From CAZAPG01 sp964486935 (GTDB taxonomy: Bacteria > Chloroflexota > Anaerolineae > 4572-78 > J111), in NCBI GenBank assembly GCA_964486935.1, contig CAZAPG010000040.1, positions 1-64,000 of the forward strand: a stretch of 64,000 nucleotides of DNA, read 5' to 3'. Of this stretch, positions 8,643 to 17,458 are shown piece by piece. The notes below the pieces were generated by a model, which was given only the letters and a program-made list of their open reading frames with translations, searched no databases and was not told the origin of the DNA. A program made the position numbers and the translations under genes. The first letter of the stretch is position 1; every line of letters starts with the position of its first letter.

Positions 8643-10904
8643 ATGAACCAGCCCACCACTACCCTTAAAGGCGCGGTTGAGCGCATTACTTACACCAACT
8701 CCGAAAACGGCTACACTGTGGCCCGTTTCAAGGCCGATGGCCGGTATGATGTTGTCACCCTGGTGGGCGCGCTGGCCGATGTGCATCCCGGCGCGCGCCT
8801 TAAAGTAGAAGGCCGCTGGAAAACCCACCCCAAATATGGCGAGCAGTTTGAGATTGAGCGCTACGTGGAAGAGATGCCGGCCACGGTAGAAGGTATCCGG
8901 CGCTACCTGGGCAGCGGCCTCATCAAAGGCATCGGGCCGGTGATGGCCAAACGCATTGCCGAGCGTTTTGGCCGCTATACGCTGGATGTGATTGAGAGTG
9001 ACATCGGCCGGCTGGCCGAGGTGGAGGGCATTGGCGACAAACGGGTGCAGATGATTGCCGCAGCCTGGGAGTCGCAAAAGCAGATTAAGGAAATTATGCT
9101 TTTTCTGCAAAGCCACCAGGTCAGCACCAATCTGGCGGTAAAAATTTACAAAACCTACCAGGACAAGGCCATCTGGGTGGTGAAGGAGGACCCCTACCGC
9201 CTGGCCCGCGATATTTACGGCATCGGCTTTCTCACCGCCGATAAAATTGCCCGCAACATCGGCATCCAGGCCGACGCGCCGCAACGCATTGCCGCCGGCA
9301 TCGAGTACACCCTCAACCAACTGGCCGACCAGGGCCATGTGTTTGCCCCGCGGGAGCATCTGGTTGAGGCCGCGGTTAAAATTCTGGATGTGATGGCCAA
9401 TCAGGTTGAGGCGCAGGTTGACGCGCTGGCCGCCGAGGAACGGGTTAAAATTGAGGTCATCGGAGCGGAGGGGCAGGGGCGCAGGGGAGCGGGGGAGCCG
9501 GGGGGAGTCACTCCGGCAACCGGCGATATCCAACCCGAAACCGTCTCCGCTGTTTACCTGCCGCCCTTTTATTACGCGGAAGTGGGCGTGGCCAACCGGG
9601 TCAGGCAATTGCTTGAGTCGGGACAGAGCCGGCTGCCGGAGTTTGCGGCGGTGGATTGGGAGGCGGTGTTTGGCTGGCTGGCCTCCGGTCAGATGGAGGG
9701 GATTGCTCTGGCCGAGCGTCAGCGTGACGCGGTGCAAATGGCGTTGGCGCGCAAAATCAGCATTTTGACGGGCGGGCCGGGTACGGGCAAAACCACCATC
9801 ACCCGCACCATTTTGCGCCTGCTGACGGCCAAACGCAAGGCCACCTTGCTGGCCGCGCCCACCGGCCGGGCCGCCAAACGGCTGGCGGAAAGCACCGGCC
9901 ACGAGGCCAAAACCATCCACCGGCTGCTGGAAGTCAGCCCCAGCGAGGGCTTTAAATTTCAGCGCAACCAGGATAACCCGCTGGAGTGTGACATGCTCAT
10001 TGTGGATGAGTGCTCGATGGTGGATTTGATTTTGATGAACAACCTGCTGAAGGCAATCCATCCGGCCACGCACCTGCTGCTGGTGGGCGATGTGGACCAG
10101 TTACCCAGCGTGGGGGCGGGTAACGTGCTGCGCGATATGATTGCCAGCCAGGTGATTCCGGTGACGCGGCTGGACGTCATCTTCCGCCAGGCCGCCGGCA
10201 GCGCCATCATTACCAACGCCCACCGCATCAACAAGGGCGAGATGCCCATTTTTCCCAAAGATAAACGTGATTTTTATTTTTTTGGTTGCGAAGACCCCGA
10301 AGAAGCCGCCAATCTGGTGGTCGATATTGTGGCGCGGCGCATCCCTCAAAAATTTGGCATCCCGCCGGAGGATATTCAGGTACTCACCCCGATGCATCGC
10401 GGGGCTGCCGGGGCGCGGGCGCTCAATGAAAAGTTGCAGGCCGAACTTAACCCCCTGCAATACACCCACCCGGAATATCGCAGCGGCAGCCGTTTGTTTC
10501 GGGCAAAAGACCGGGTGCTGCAACTGCGCAACAATTATGATAAAGATGTATTCAACGGCGATGTGGGGCATATCGAGCGCATCGACCTGGAGGAGAGCGA
10601 ACTGTGGGTAGAGTTTGAAGGGCGCAGCGTAAACTACGATTTCAGCGATTTAGACGAACTGACGCTGGCCTACGCCATGAGCGTCCACAAAAGCCAGGGC
10701 AGCGAGTACCCCGTAGTGGTGCTGCCTATGCTCACCCAGCACTACATGCTGCTCCAGCGCAACCTGCCGTACACCGCCATTACCCGCGCCCAAAAAATGG
10801 TCGTTATCGTTGGCACGCGCAAGGCAATCGCCATGGCCGTCAAAAATGATAAAATTGCGACCCGCTGGACTGCCCTGGCCGAGCGGCTGCGGGGGACAAT
10901 TTGA
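8643..10904 (+). CDS. recD2: RecD2-type helicase (RecD/TraA family SF1B helicase)
   Basis: 5'-3' DNA helicase of the RecD2 group found in bacteria without a full RecBCD; linked to repair and genome stability. 753 residues, near the family's usual 720-750. An N-terminal OB-like region (about 1-80) is followed by helix-hairpin-helix repeats (GLIKGIGPVMAKRIAERFG and VEGIGDKRVQMIA), then the motor with Walker A GGPGTGKTT at about 376-384, DECSMVD (Walker B), GDVDQLPSVGAG, and the C-terminal YTAITRAQKMVVIVGT motif. Residues about 273-290 are a Gly/Arg/Glu-rich insertion encoded by an 8-nt-period tandem array. No recB or recC is adjacent. An extended -10 lies just upstream. Confidence 0.93.
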   Translation: MNQPTTTLKGAVERITYTNSENGYTVARFKADGRYDVVTLVGALADVHPGARLKVEGRWKTHPKYGEQFEIERYVEEMPATVEGIRRYLGSGLIKGIGPVMAKRIAERFGRYTLDVIESDIGRLAEVEGIGDKRVQMIAAAWESQKQIKEIMLFLQSHQVSTNLAVKIYKTYQDKAIWVVKEDPYRLARDIYGIGFLTADKIARNIGIQADAPQRIAAGIEYTLNQLADQGHVFAPREHLVEAAVKILDVMANQVEAQVDALAAEERVKIEVIGAEGQGRRGAGEPGGVTPATGDIQPETVSAVYLPPFYYAEVGVANRVRQLLESGQSRLPEFAAVDWEAVFGWLASGQMEGIALAERQRDAVQMALARKISILTGGPGTGKTTITRTILRLLTAKRKATLLAAPTGRAAKRLAESTGHEAKTIHRLLEVSPSEGFKFQRNQDNPLECDMLIVDECSMVDLILMNNLLKAIHPATHLLLVGDVDQLPSVGAGNVLRDMIASQVIPVTRLDVIFRQAAGSAIITNAHRINKGEMPIFPKDKRDFYFFGCEDPEEAANLVVDIVARRIPQKFGIPPEDIQVLTPMHRGAAGARALNEKLQAELNPLQYTHPEYRSGSRLFRAKDRVLQLRNNYDKDVFNGDVGHIERIDLEESELWVEFEGRSVNYDFSDLDELTLAYAMSVHKSQGSEYPVVVLPMLTQHYMLLQRNLPYTAITRAQKMVVIVGTRKAIAMAVKNDKIATRWTALAERLRGTI
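9462..9508 (+). repeat. Purine-rich tandem array (8-nt period) inside recD2
   Basis: About five degenerate units of the GGGGAGCx type, in frame, encoding a Gly/Arg/Glu-rich loop between the HhH region and the helicase core. A related array lies at 43866-43905. Confidence 0.6.
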
Positions 10905-10914
10905 AACGCCTGAA

Positions 10915-10975
10915 CCGTTACGTATTGCGTGTTGCCTATTCCGTTTTTTTCACGCAACACGTTTCACGTTCTGTT
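10915..10975. repeat. Heptanucleotide array with inverted partner, between recD2 and SURF1 gene
   Basis: Units of the TTGCGTR type on the left arm, a T run, then ACGCAAC-type units on the right, so the block can fold on itself. Same word family as 20022-20085, 22505-22535 and 38634-38696. Confidence 0.65.
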
Positions 10976-11012
10976 TGCTTACTTTATCCGCATCAACCAA
11001 ACTGGAGGCGCT

Positions 11013-11756
11013 TTGCCCAACATTATCCTCAAACACTGGTGGCGACACCTGCTGGTGCTGGCCGCCATTATTGTGCTGATTAATTTTGGCCTGTGGCAGT
11101 TGCGCCGGCTGGAGCAGCGCCGCGCCCTGAACCGGGAAATCATCGCCGGCCTGAATCAGCCCGCCGTAACCCTGACCGGCCAGGATATTGACTCCGAAGC
11201 CCTGCATCGCCGGCGAGTGGTGGTAACGGGGCAATTTGAAAATGAAGACAGTCTGCTGCTGCGCGGGCGCTCCTTTCAGGGGCAGCCGGGCGTGGAACTG
11301 GTTGTCCCGCTGCGGCTGACAAACAGCAACCGGGCGGTGCTGGTCAACCGGGGCTGGATTCCGCTGGAATTATCCACGCCGGCGGCGCGGCGAGAATTTG
11401 ACGTATCCGGCAAAATTACTGTAGAAGGCATTGCCTACCGCACCCAGGAACGCCCCAACACCTGGCTGGCGCCCACCGACCCCACCCCGCCGCCGGGCAA
11501 CCGGCTGGATGAATGGTTTCGGGTGGATATTGAACGCATTGGGCAACAGGTCGATTACCCCCTGTTGCCTGTTTTTATCGAACAATCGCCCGGTCCGGCA
11601 GAGGCAGGTACGTTGCCGCTGCGTGAGGAAAATATTGACCTGAGCGAAGGCCCTCACCTGGGCTACGCCGTGCAGTGGTTCTCGTTTGCGGTAATTTTGG
11701 GGGTGATTTACTCGGCCTTTACCTGGCAGGAGTGGAAGAAAGAAGCTCAATTATAA
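11013..11756 (+). CDS. SURF1 family protein (cytochrome oxidase assembly)
   Basis: Inner-membrane protein that in other organisms helps insert heme a into cytochrome c oxidase. About 247 residues with a helix at each end (around LLVLAAIIVLINFGLWQLRR and GYAVQWFSFAVILGVIYSAF), enclosing a beta-rich extracytoplasmic domain. Family blocks visible: FGLWQLRRLEQR, RRVVVTGQF, RAVLVNRGWIP, and GPHLGYAVQWFSFA. Start chosen as TTG 11013: GGAGG lies 4 nt upstream, whereas the longer frame from 10929 would translate the repeat array. No oxidase subunit or heme A gene is nearby, so the target oxidase must be encoded elsewhere. Confidence 0.88.
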   Translation: MPNIILKHWWRHLLVLAAIIVLINFGLWQLRRLEQRRALNREIIAGLNQPAVTLTGQDIDSEALHRRRVVVTGQFENEDSLLLRGRSFQGQPGVELVVPLRLTNSNRAVLVNRGWIPLELSTPAARREFDVSGKITVEGIAYRTQERPNTWLAPTDPTPPPGNRLDEWFRVDIERIGQQVDYPLLPVFIEQSPGPAEAGTLPLREENIDLSEGPHLGYAVQWFSFAVILGVIYSAFTWQEWKKEAQL

Positions 11757-11758
11757 GC

Positions 11759-11790
11759 AAAAACGCGGAGGCGACAGCCACCTCCGCGTT
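11759..11790 (-). terminator. Rho-independent terminator of fabF-fabH
   Basis: Ten-base-pair stem AACGCGGAGG / CCTCCGCGTT; on the minus strand it is followed by TTTTTGC, 22 nt after the fabH stop. On the plus strand there is no T run, so it serves the fab operon. Confidence 0.75.
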
Positions 11791-11811
11791 GCATTATCGG
11801 TTAACCGGCAA

Positions 11812-13104
11812 TCAGTTGCGGTTAATCGACTTTTCGATGTCGGTAATCTCTTTTTCAGGTTCGGCCGGTTCTGCCTCCGGCAGCTCGGCAGGCACGTCAA
11901 CCGGCTCGGATTTGCGCCCATTGCGATGAATACGTGGCCCATGGCCATTTTGCCCGGATTTGGATTTGTCCGGCGGCAGGTAGCCCGCTTCCTCATCCTG
12001 GGCAATATTTTCAAGTTTGCGTTGCAGCCGTAAATAGCCAGATCGGATTTTGGCCCAGCGATAGACAAACCAGCGCAAGGCTCGATACCACCATTGCCGC
12101 TTTCTGTAAGGCATGGGGATGCCCCATTTAACCACGGTAGCCCCCCAACTGAGGCCGCCGCCAAAGCCCACCATCACAATTCTATCGTTGGCCTGCACCC
12201 GCCCGCCCTCTATCGCTTCGCACAGGGCAATAGGAATGGACGCCGCCGAGGTGTTGCCATATTTGTGCAGGTTGGTAAACACCTTGTCATCGCCCACGCC
12301 CAAAGATTTGGCCGCGCTTTGAATAATCCGAATATTGGCCTGGTGCGGGATGAACAGGTCAATTTCATCAATATCTACGCCGGCTCGCTCACAAGCCTGC
12401 CGGGCCACCTTACCCATAATGCGGGTGGCAAAGCGATAGACTTCGCGCCCATTCATTTGCATGCAGTGCAGCCGGTTTTCAACCGTGTACGGGCTGGCCG
12501 GCATTTTGCTGCCGCCGGCGGGAATACCCAGATGTTCGGCGCCGGAACCATCCGAGCCGAGCACGGTTGACAGAACGCCGCCGGGCGTATCGTGGGCTTG
12601 CAGCACCAGCGCGCCGGCCCCGTCGCCAAACAGCGGGTAGGTGCCCCGGTCCTGGTCATTTAAAAAGCGAGAGACCGTTTCGGAGCCGATAATCAGCACC
12701 ACCCTGGCCGCCCCCGATTGGATCATAGAACTCCCCATCGCCAGGGCGTAGATAAAACCGGAGCAGGCAGCGCTCAAATCAAACGCGCCGGCATGAGTTG
12801 CGCCAATCGCATCTTGCACCAGCGAGGCTGTTGAAGGAAAGATATACTCAGGCGAAAGCGTGGCTACAATTATCAGGTCGATGGTTCTGGGAGCAATCCG
12901 CGCTCTATCTAAGGCCAGTTGGGCGGCAGCAATGGCCATGCTGGCCGTAGTTTCGTGCTCGGCGGCAAAACGTCGCTCTTTAATGCCCGTTCTGGTAGTA
13001 ATCCAGTCGTCGGAGGTGTCCATAAATTTAGCAATATCGCTGTTGGTGACAACTCTTTCCGGTATGTACTTTCCCCAGCCCACAATATGCGCGTACGCGG
13101 CCAC
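11812..13104 (-). CDS. fabH: 3-oxoacyl-ACP synthase III (FabH) with a 100-residue C-terminal extension
   Basis: Condenses an acyl-CoA primer with malonyl-ACP to start fatty-acid synthesis. The thiolase-fold core spans about 1-327 with Cys114 (DLSAACSGF), His254 (IPHQAN) and Asn284 (YGNTSAAS) in the expected triad. Canonical FabH ends near GFGGGLSWGATVVKW; here about 100 further residues follow: a basic, tryptophan/tyrosine-rich stretch (RKRQWWYRALRWFVYRWAK) that could lie on the membrane, then a charged, proline/glutamate-rich tail. Start GTG 13104 with AGGAG 7 nt upstream. Co-directional with fabF, 37 nt apart. KAS III-like enzymes of specialised pathways share the triad, but pairing with fabF favours fatty-acid synthesis. 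Confidence 0.9.
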   Translation of the reverse strand: MAAYAHIVGWGKYIPERVVTNSDIAKFMDTSDDWITTRTGIKERRFAAEHETTASMAIAAAQLALDRARIAPRTIDLIIVATLSPEYIFPSTASLVQDAIGATHAGAFDLSAACSGFIYALAMGSSMIQSGAARVVLIIGSETVSRFLNDQDRGTYPLFGDGAGALVLQAHDTPGGVLSTVLGSDGSGAEHLGIPAGGSKMPASPYTVENRLHCMQMNGREVYRFATRIMGKVARQACERAGVDIDEIDLFIPHQANIRIIQSAAKSLGVGDDKVFTNLHKYGNTSAASIPIALCEAIEGGRVQANDRIVMVGFGGGLSWGATVVKWGIPMPYRKRQWWYRALRWFVYRWAKIRSGYLRLQRKLENIAQDEEAGYLPPDKSKSGQNGHGPRIHRNGRKSEPVDVPAELPEAEPAEPEKEITDIEKSINRN

Positions 13105-13141
13105 TATTTTCTCCTATTTTTTCAACAAGCCTGGACCTGAC

Positions 13142-14389
13142 TTAATGATTGTCCGTATACTTCTTTAAAATAATGGTGGCATTTCGACCACCCAGGCCAA
13201 ATGAGTTAGACATAGCAACATTAATATTGGCCCGACGCGCCTGGTTGGGCGTGTAGTCCAAATCACATTCGGGGTCGGGCGTTTCGTAGTTAATGGTTGG
13301 CGGAATAATACCATCGGTTAACACTTTAACGCAAACCATCGCCTCGATAGCGCCTGCCGCGCCGTACAGGTGGCCGGTCATTGATTTGGATGAGCTGATG
13401 ATAATATCATAGGCGCGCTCGCCCAGCACTTCTTTAATTGCCAGGGTTTCTATTTTATCATTCAGGGGCGTGCCGGTGCCGTGAGCGTTAATGTAGTTAA
13501 TATCTTTGGGTGAAATGCCGGCCCGCTCAATGGCCCGCTGCATCGAGGCGACTGCGCCGGTGCCATTTTCTTCCGGGGCGGCCATGTGGTTGGCATCTAC
13601 CGAGGTGCCATACCCAATGAACTCGGCCAGAATATTAGCGCCGCGCTTTTTGGCGTGCTCCAGCTCTTCCAGCACCAGCACCACCGAACCTTCGCTCATC
13701 ACAAAACCGTCACGGTTCAGGTCAAAAGGGCGACACGCGCCGGCGGGATTATCGTTATTGGCCGAAAGGGCTTTCATCACGTTAAAACTGGAGATAATGA
13801 GCGGGTTGACCGCCGCCTCGGCCCCGCCGGCAATCATGGCATCGGCTGCGCCGCGCTTGATCATTTCAAAGGCTTCGCCCAGCGAGTTATTGCCGGTGGC
13901 GCAGGCGGTGACCACGCTCATGTTTGGGCCGGTCAAGTTATAATCAATCGCAATGCGGGCCGGGGCCGTATCGGGCAAAATCATGGTAATGGCAAAAGGA
14001 CTCACCCGATTGGGGCCGCGCTGTTTCAGCACTTCGTACTGCTCCAGGGCCGAATCCATCCCGCCGACGCAAGAGCCAATCACCAGCCCAACCCGGCTGC
14101 GGTCGGCGCCGTTATCCAGCAGCCCAGAGCTTTCGATAGCCTGCCGGCTAGACTCCATGGCAAAGTGGGTATAACGGTCTAACCGGCGAGCCTCTTTGCG
14201 GCCCAACAGACTTTCGGCGTCAAAATTTTTTACCTCGCCGGCAAATTTGGTTACTAAATCCGTGGTGTCAAAACGGGTAATGGTTGCAATTCCGCTACGC
14301 CCTGCCACCAGATTGGCCCAGGCCTCGTTAACGTTGTTGCCTACGGGGGTTACAGCCCCCATGCCGGTAATGACAACTCTTCTTTCCAT
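13142..14389 (-). CDS. fabF: 3-oxoacyl-ACP synthase II (FabF)
   Basis: Elongating condensing enzyme of fatty-acid synthesis. About 415 residues from the ATG at 14389 (MERRVVITGMGAVTPVG), which has GAGGG about 11 nt upstream; a longer frame from 14425 adds 12 residues without family similarity. Active-site Cys in VTACATGNNS, His in NAHGTGTPLND and His in SMTGHLYGAAG are all present, as is the C-terminal SNSFGLGGRNATIIL. First gene of the fabF-fabH pair; fabD, fabG and acpP are not in the window. Confidence 0.95.
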   Translation of the reverse strand: MERRVVITGMGAVTPVGNNVNEAWANLVAGRSGIATITRFDTTDLVTKFAGEVKNFDAESLLGRKEARRLDRYTHFAMESSRQAIESSGLLDNGADRSRVGLVIGSCVGGMDSALEQYEVLKQRGPNRVSPFAITMILPDTAPARIAIDYNLTGPNMSVVTACATGNNSLGEAFEMIKRGAADAMIAGGAEAAVNPLIISSFNVMKALSANNDNPAGACRPFDLNRDGFVMSEGSVVLVLEELEHAKKRGANILAEFIGYGTSVDANHMAAPEENGTGAVASMQRAIERAGISPKDINYINAHGTGTPLNDKIETLAIKEVLGERAYDIIISSSKSMTGHLYGAAGAIEAMVCVKVLTDGIIPPTINYETPDPECDLDYTPNQARRANINVAMSNSFGLGGRNATIILKKYTDNH

Positions 14390-14598
14390 AAAATGGGACT
14401 CCCTCACTATGGTATAATCATTCAAAACAAGATTGGATAATATCTCACAAATTATAATCTAAACCCCTTTTCTATAACACCGGCCCATCTGAAAAGAGAC
14501 GCATCTTCCCCTTAAATTAAGCCGAAAACAGGCCAATTGCCAGGCTACCCCTTCAAATTTTGGGTTTTTGGGAGAGCGAGTCCCGATTGCCAAATTTT

Positions 14599-14627
14599 TT
14601 GCCTTGCCCGGCTGTCTGGGCTATACT
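14599..14627 (+). promoter_or_regulatory. Predicted promoter of mnmG
   Basis: TTGCCT (14599-14604), 17-nt spacer, TATACT (14622-14627); the transcript would begin near 14634 and so supports the ATG at 14667 over the upstream in-frame ATG at 14568. Confidence 0.6.
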
Positions 14628-14666
14628 TACCAGTCGATTTTACTTCATTCTTTAATTGCCGGGCTT

Positions 14667-16604
14667 ATGATAGAAAAAAGTTATGATGTTATTGTTGTTG
14701 GCGGCGGCCATTCGGGCATCGAGGCAGCCGTGGCCGCAGCCAAAATTGGGGCGCAAACCCTGTTAATTACCATGTCGCTGGATACCATCGGCTGGATGAG
14801 CTGCAACCCCAGCATCGGCGGGTCGGCCAAGGGGCATCTGGTGCGAGAAATTGACGCGCTGGGCGGGGTTATGGGCAAGTTGATTGATGAAACGTTCATC
14901 CAAATCCGCATGCTCAACCACACCAAGGGGCCGGCGGTACACGCCCTGCGCGCCCAGGCCGATAAAAAACGGTACGCCTACGCCGCGCAACGCCTGCTGG
15001 AAAACACCCCTAATTTGCATCTGAAGCAGGCCACGGTTGAAGGGCTGCTGATTAAAGGCGACGCGATTCAGGGCATTCAGACCCAATTTGGCGGTCGTTA
15101 TCTGGCCAAAGCGGTGGTGTTGACCACCGGCACGTTTTTGGGAGGGCGACTCATCACCGGCGACTCGATTACCGAAGGGGGCCGGGCCGGCGAAAAGGCC
15201 GCGCTGCGGCTGTCAACCTCGCTGCGAGAGCTGGGCTTTCGGTTGGGGCGGCTCAAAACCGGCACGCCGCCGCGCATCGACGCCCGCACCATCGACTTTA
15301 GCCAGACCGATTATCAATACGGCAGCGACGCGCCGCTCTACTTTAGCTTTGAAAACAGCGGCAAAAAAGATTATCCGGCCTGGCTCAACGAGTCGCCCAG
15401 CCCCATCTACCCGGTTCAGTGGCAACCGGATTGGCGGCCACAGTTGCCCTGCTATCTGGTCTACACCCGGCCAGAAACCCACCAGATTATTCGCGACAAT
15501 CTGGACCGTGCGCCCCTGTTCACCGGCATCATCGAGGGAGTCGGGCCGCGCTATTGCCCCAGCATCGAAGATAAAATTGTGCGCTTTGCCCACAAAGAAA
15601 GCCACCAGCTATTTTTAGAGCCGGAAGGCTGGCAAACCAGCGAGGTATACGTGCAGGGGGCCAACACCAGCCTGCCCGAAGATGTGCAGTGGCAGATGAT
15701 TCGCTCCATACCGGCGCTGCGCCACGCCGAAATTATGCGGGCCGGCTATGCGGTTGAGTACGACTACGCGCCGCCCGACCAGCTTTACGCCTGGTTGGAA
15801 ACCAAAAATATTGAAGGACTCTTTCACGCCGGGCAAATTAACGGCACCACCGGCTACGAGGAAGCCGGGGCGCAGGGCGTCATTGCCGGCATTAACGCCG
15901 CCCTCAAAGTGCAGGGCAAACCTCCCCTCACCCTGGGGCGAGACCAGGCGTACATTGGCGTATTAATTGACGATTTGGTCACGCAAGAGCACACCGAACC
16001 CTACCGCCAGATGACCTCCCGCGCCGAGTATCGCCTGCTGCTGCGGCAGGATAACGCCGACCTGCGATTAACGCGGCTGGGCTACCAGGCCGGCACGGTT
16101 TCCAAAGAGCAGTTTGACGCCGTGGAAGCCAAGCGGCAGGCAGTTGTGGCCGAAATCGAGCGGCTCAAAACCACCAACATTTCATCCACCAACGGCACGG
16201 CCAAAGTGCTGTCTGATTTTGGGCTGGAGCCGGTGGCTAACGGAGCCAACGCCCTGCAATTTCTGCGCCGCCCCGAGGTAAATTATGATGTCATCGCTTC
16301 GCTGGCGCCGCCGCCGGAACCGTTGTCCCAAGCCGTCATCGAACAAGTCACCATTGAAACCAAGTACGAGGGCTACATTGCCAAACAGCAGCAGCAGGTA
16401 GAGCGCATGCAGCGGCTGGAGGACAAGCGTATTCCGCCCAATTTTGATTATGAGGCGATTAAGGGCCTGCGCAACGAGGCTCGCCACAAGCTCAGCCACT
16501 TTCGGCCGGCAACAGTGGGGCAGGCCGGGCGCATAGCCGGAGTCAACCCGGCCGATATCAGCGTGTTGCTGGTCCATTTAGAGAGAAACTCGTCGGCCCG
16601 GTGA
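14667..16604 (+). CDS. mnmG: MnmG (GidA), tRNA uridine 5-carboxymethylaminomethyl modification FAD enzyme
   Basis: With MnmE it installs the cmnm5 group on wobble uridine 34 of several tRNAs. 645 residues from ATG 14667, close to the family's 620-640. The FAD-binding motif VVGGGHSGIEAA is at the N-terminus; the GidA signatures GxPxRxxxxxxD-like block GTPPRIDARTIDF and the region GLFHAGQINGTTGYEEAGAQG are clear; the C-terminal helical domain that contacts MnmE and tRNA is present. mnmE is not adjacent. A 100-nt longer frame exists but its extra residues lie upstream of the predicted transcription start. Confidence 0.95.
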   Translation: MIEKSYDVIVVGGGHSGIEAAVAAAKIGAQTLLITMSLDTIGWMSCNPSIGGSAKGHLVREIDALGGVMGKLIDETFIQIRMLNHTKGPAVHALRAQADKKRYAYAAQRLLENTPNLHLKQATVEGLLIKGDAIQGIQTQFGGRYLAKAVVLTTGTFLGGRLITGDSITEGGRAGEKAALRLSTSLRELGFRLGRLKTGTPPRIDARTIDFSQTDYQYGSDAPLYFSFENSGKKDYPAWLNESPSPIYPVQWQPDWRPQLPCYLVYTRPETHQIIRDNLDRAPLFTGIIEGVGPRYCPSIEDKIVRFAHKESHQLFLEPEGWQTSEVYVQGANTSLPEDVQWQMIRSIPALRHAEIMRAGYAVEYDYAPPDQLYAWLETKNIEGLFHAGQINGTTGYEEAGAQGVIAGINAALKVQGKPPLTLGRDQAYIGVLIDDLVTQEHTEPYRQMTSRAEYRLLLRQDNADLRLTRLGYQAGTVSKEQFDAVEAKRQAVVAEIERLKTTNISSTNGTAKVLSDFGLEPVANGANALQFLRRPEVNYDVIASLAPPPEPLSQAVIEQVTIETKYEGYIAKQQQQVERMQRLEDKRIPPNFDYEAIKGLRNEARHKLSHFRPATVGQAGRIAGVNPADISVLLVHLERNSSAR

Positions 16605-16660
16605 CGGGTTAGCGTGGGTTAAATTTATTATCCCATTCTTTTATCTGTTGTAAGTTGTGG

Positions 16661-16695
16661 TATAATTTGCGCCTTGAAAGTTGTAGTCTACAACT
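16661..16695 (+). promoter_or_regulatory. -10 box with adjacent 17-bp palindromic operator
   Basis: TATAAT at 16661-16666, preceded by a weak -35. Seven bases past the likely transcription start comes AGTTGTAG-T-CTACAACT (16679-16695), a perfect 8+1+8 palindrome, a typical position and shape for a repressor operator controlling the zinc-ribbon gene at 16723. Confidence 0.5.
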
Positions 16696-16722
16696 ACACG
16701 AATTACGCAACAGGAGTATTCG

Positions 16723-17340
16723 ATGCCTGAAATAACCATCCCCTCGTTTGTGATTACGGGGTTGCAAGTAATCCTGGCCTTCTTCGGCGCGTTTCTGGTG
16801 GCGCTGTGGCTCAGTATGATTGTGTGGACCTTTAGAGACGCCCGCGCCCGCTCGCGCGATATTTTTGCCATTTTGCTGGCTACGCTGATGGTGGTCGTTT
16901 TTGGACCATTGGGGCTGCTGCTCTACTTTTTGCTGCGCCCGCCCGTAACCCTGGCCGAACTGTACGAGCGCTCGCTGGAGGAAGAGGCCCTGCTGCAAGA
17001 TTTGGAAGAGCGCCCGCGCTGCCCCGGCTGCTCCCGGCAGGTCAAAGACGAGTGGATTCTGTGCCCCGACTGCCACACCACGCTCAAGCATATCTGCGCC
17101 AACTGCCAGAATGCGCTGCATTTGGGCTGGAGTATCTGCCCCTTCTGCGGCACGCCGGTTGAAGGCGCCGCTCCCCACCCTCATGACCATCACGACTCCT
17201 CCGGGCAGGTTGAAACGACGCCCGAACCGGCCAGGAAAGACACTCAGCCCGTCGCCGTTACTACCGCCGAGGAAAAGCCTTACACCCCCCCTCGCGGCGA
17301 TGAAACCCGCCCCCAAATCCCGGAAGCAGGCCCGGCCTGA
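16723..17340 (+). CDS. Membrane protein with double zinc ribbon
   Basis: 205 residues. Two N-terminal membrane helices (about 8-30 and 48-68), then a cytoplasmic helix and a double zinc ribbon: four CxxC pairs (CPGC, CPDC, CANC, CPFC) between about residues 102 and 146, enough ligands for two zinc ions. A His-rich stretch (HPHDHHD) and a disordered Pro/Glu tail end the protein. ATG 16723 has AGGAG 8 nt upstream. Single-gene unit with its own promoter, palindromic operator and terminator. The family is widespread but uncharacterised; metal sensing or scaffolding are only guesses. Confidence 0.8.
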   Translation: MPEITIPSFVITGLQVILAFFGAFLVALWLSMIVWTFRDARARSRDIFAILLATLMVVVFGPLGLLLYFLLRPPVTLAELYERSLEEEALLQDLEERPRCPGCSRQVKDEWILCPDCHTTLKHICANCQNALHLGWSICPFCGTPVEGAAPHPHDHHDSSGQVETTPEPARKDTQPVAVTTAEEKPYTPPRGDETRPQIPEAGPA

Positions 17341-17365
17341 AGCCGCCGGAAACCATGACAACATT

Positions 17366-17401
17366 AAAAAGGCGCGGTCATCGGTGACTGCGCCTTTTTT
17401 T
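17366..17401. terminator. Bidirectional Rho-independent terminator
   Basis: AAAAAGGCGCGGTCA / TGACTGCGCCTTTTTT stem with A run on the left and T run on the right, placed between the convergent zinc-ribbon gene and the GNAT gene. Confidence 0.85.
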
Positions 17402-17458
17402 GAATGGCCGGCCAAACGCCGGAGTCAGACTGGGTTAACCCTCCGGCGAGAAGGGCAA

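Noticed and set aside
8577..10073. 498-codon open frame on the minus strand opposite recD2
   Set aside because: Shadow of a high-GC coding gene: composition is Gly/Gln/His/Leu-rich without recognisable domains, and recD2 on the other strand has intact helicase motifs.
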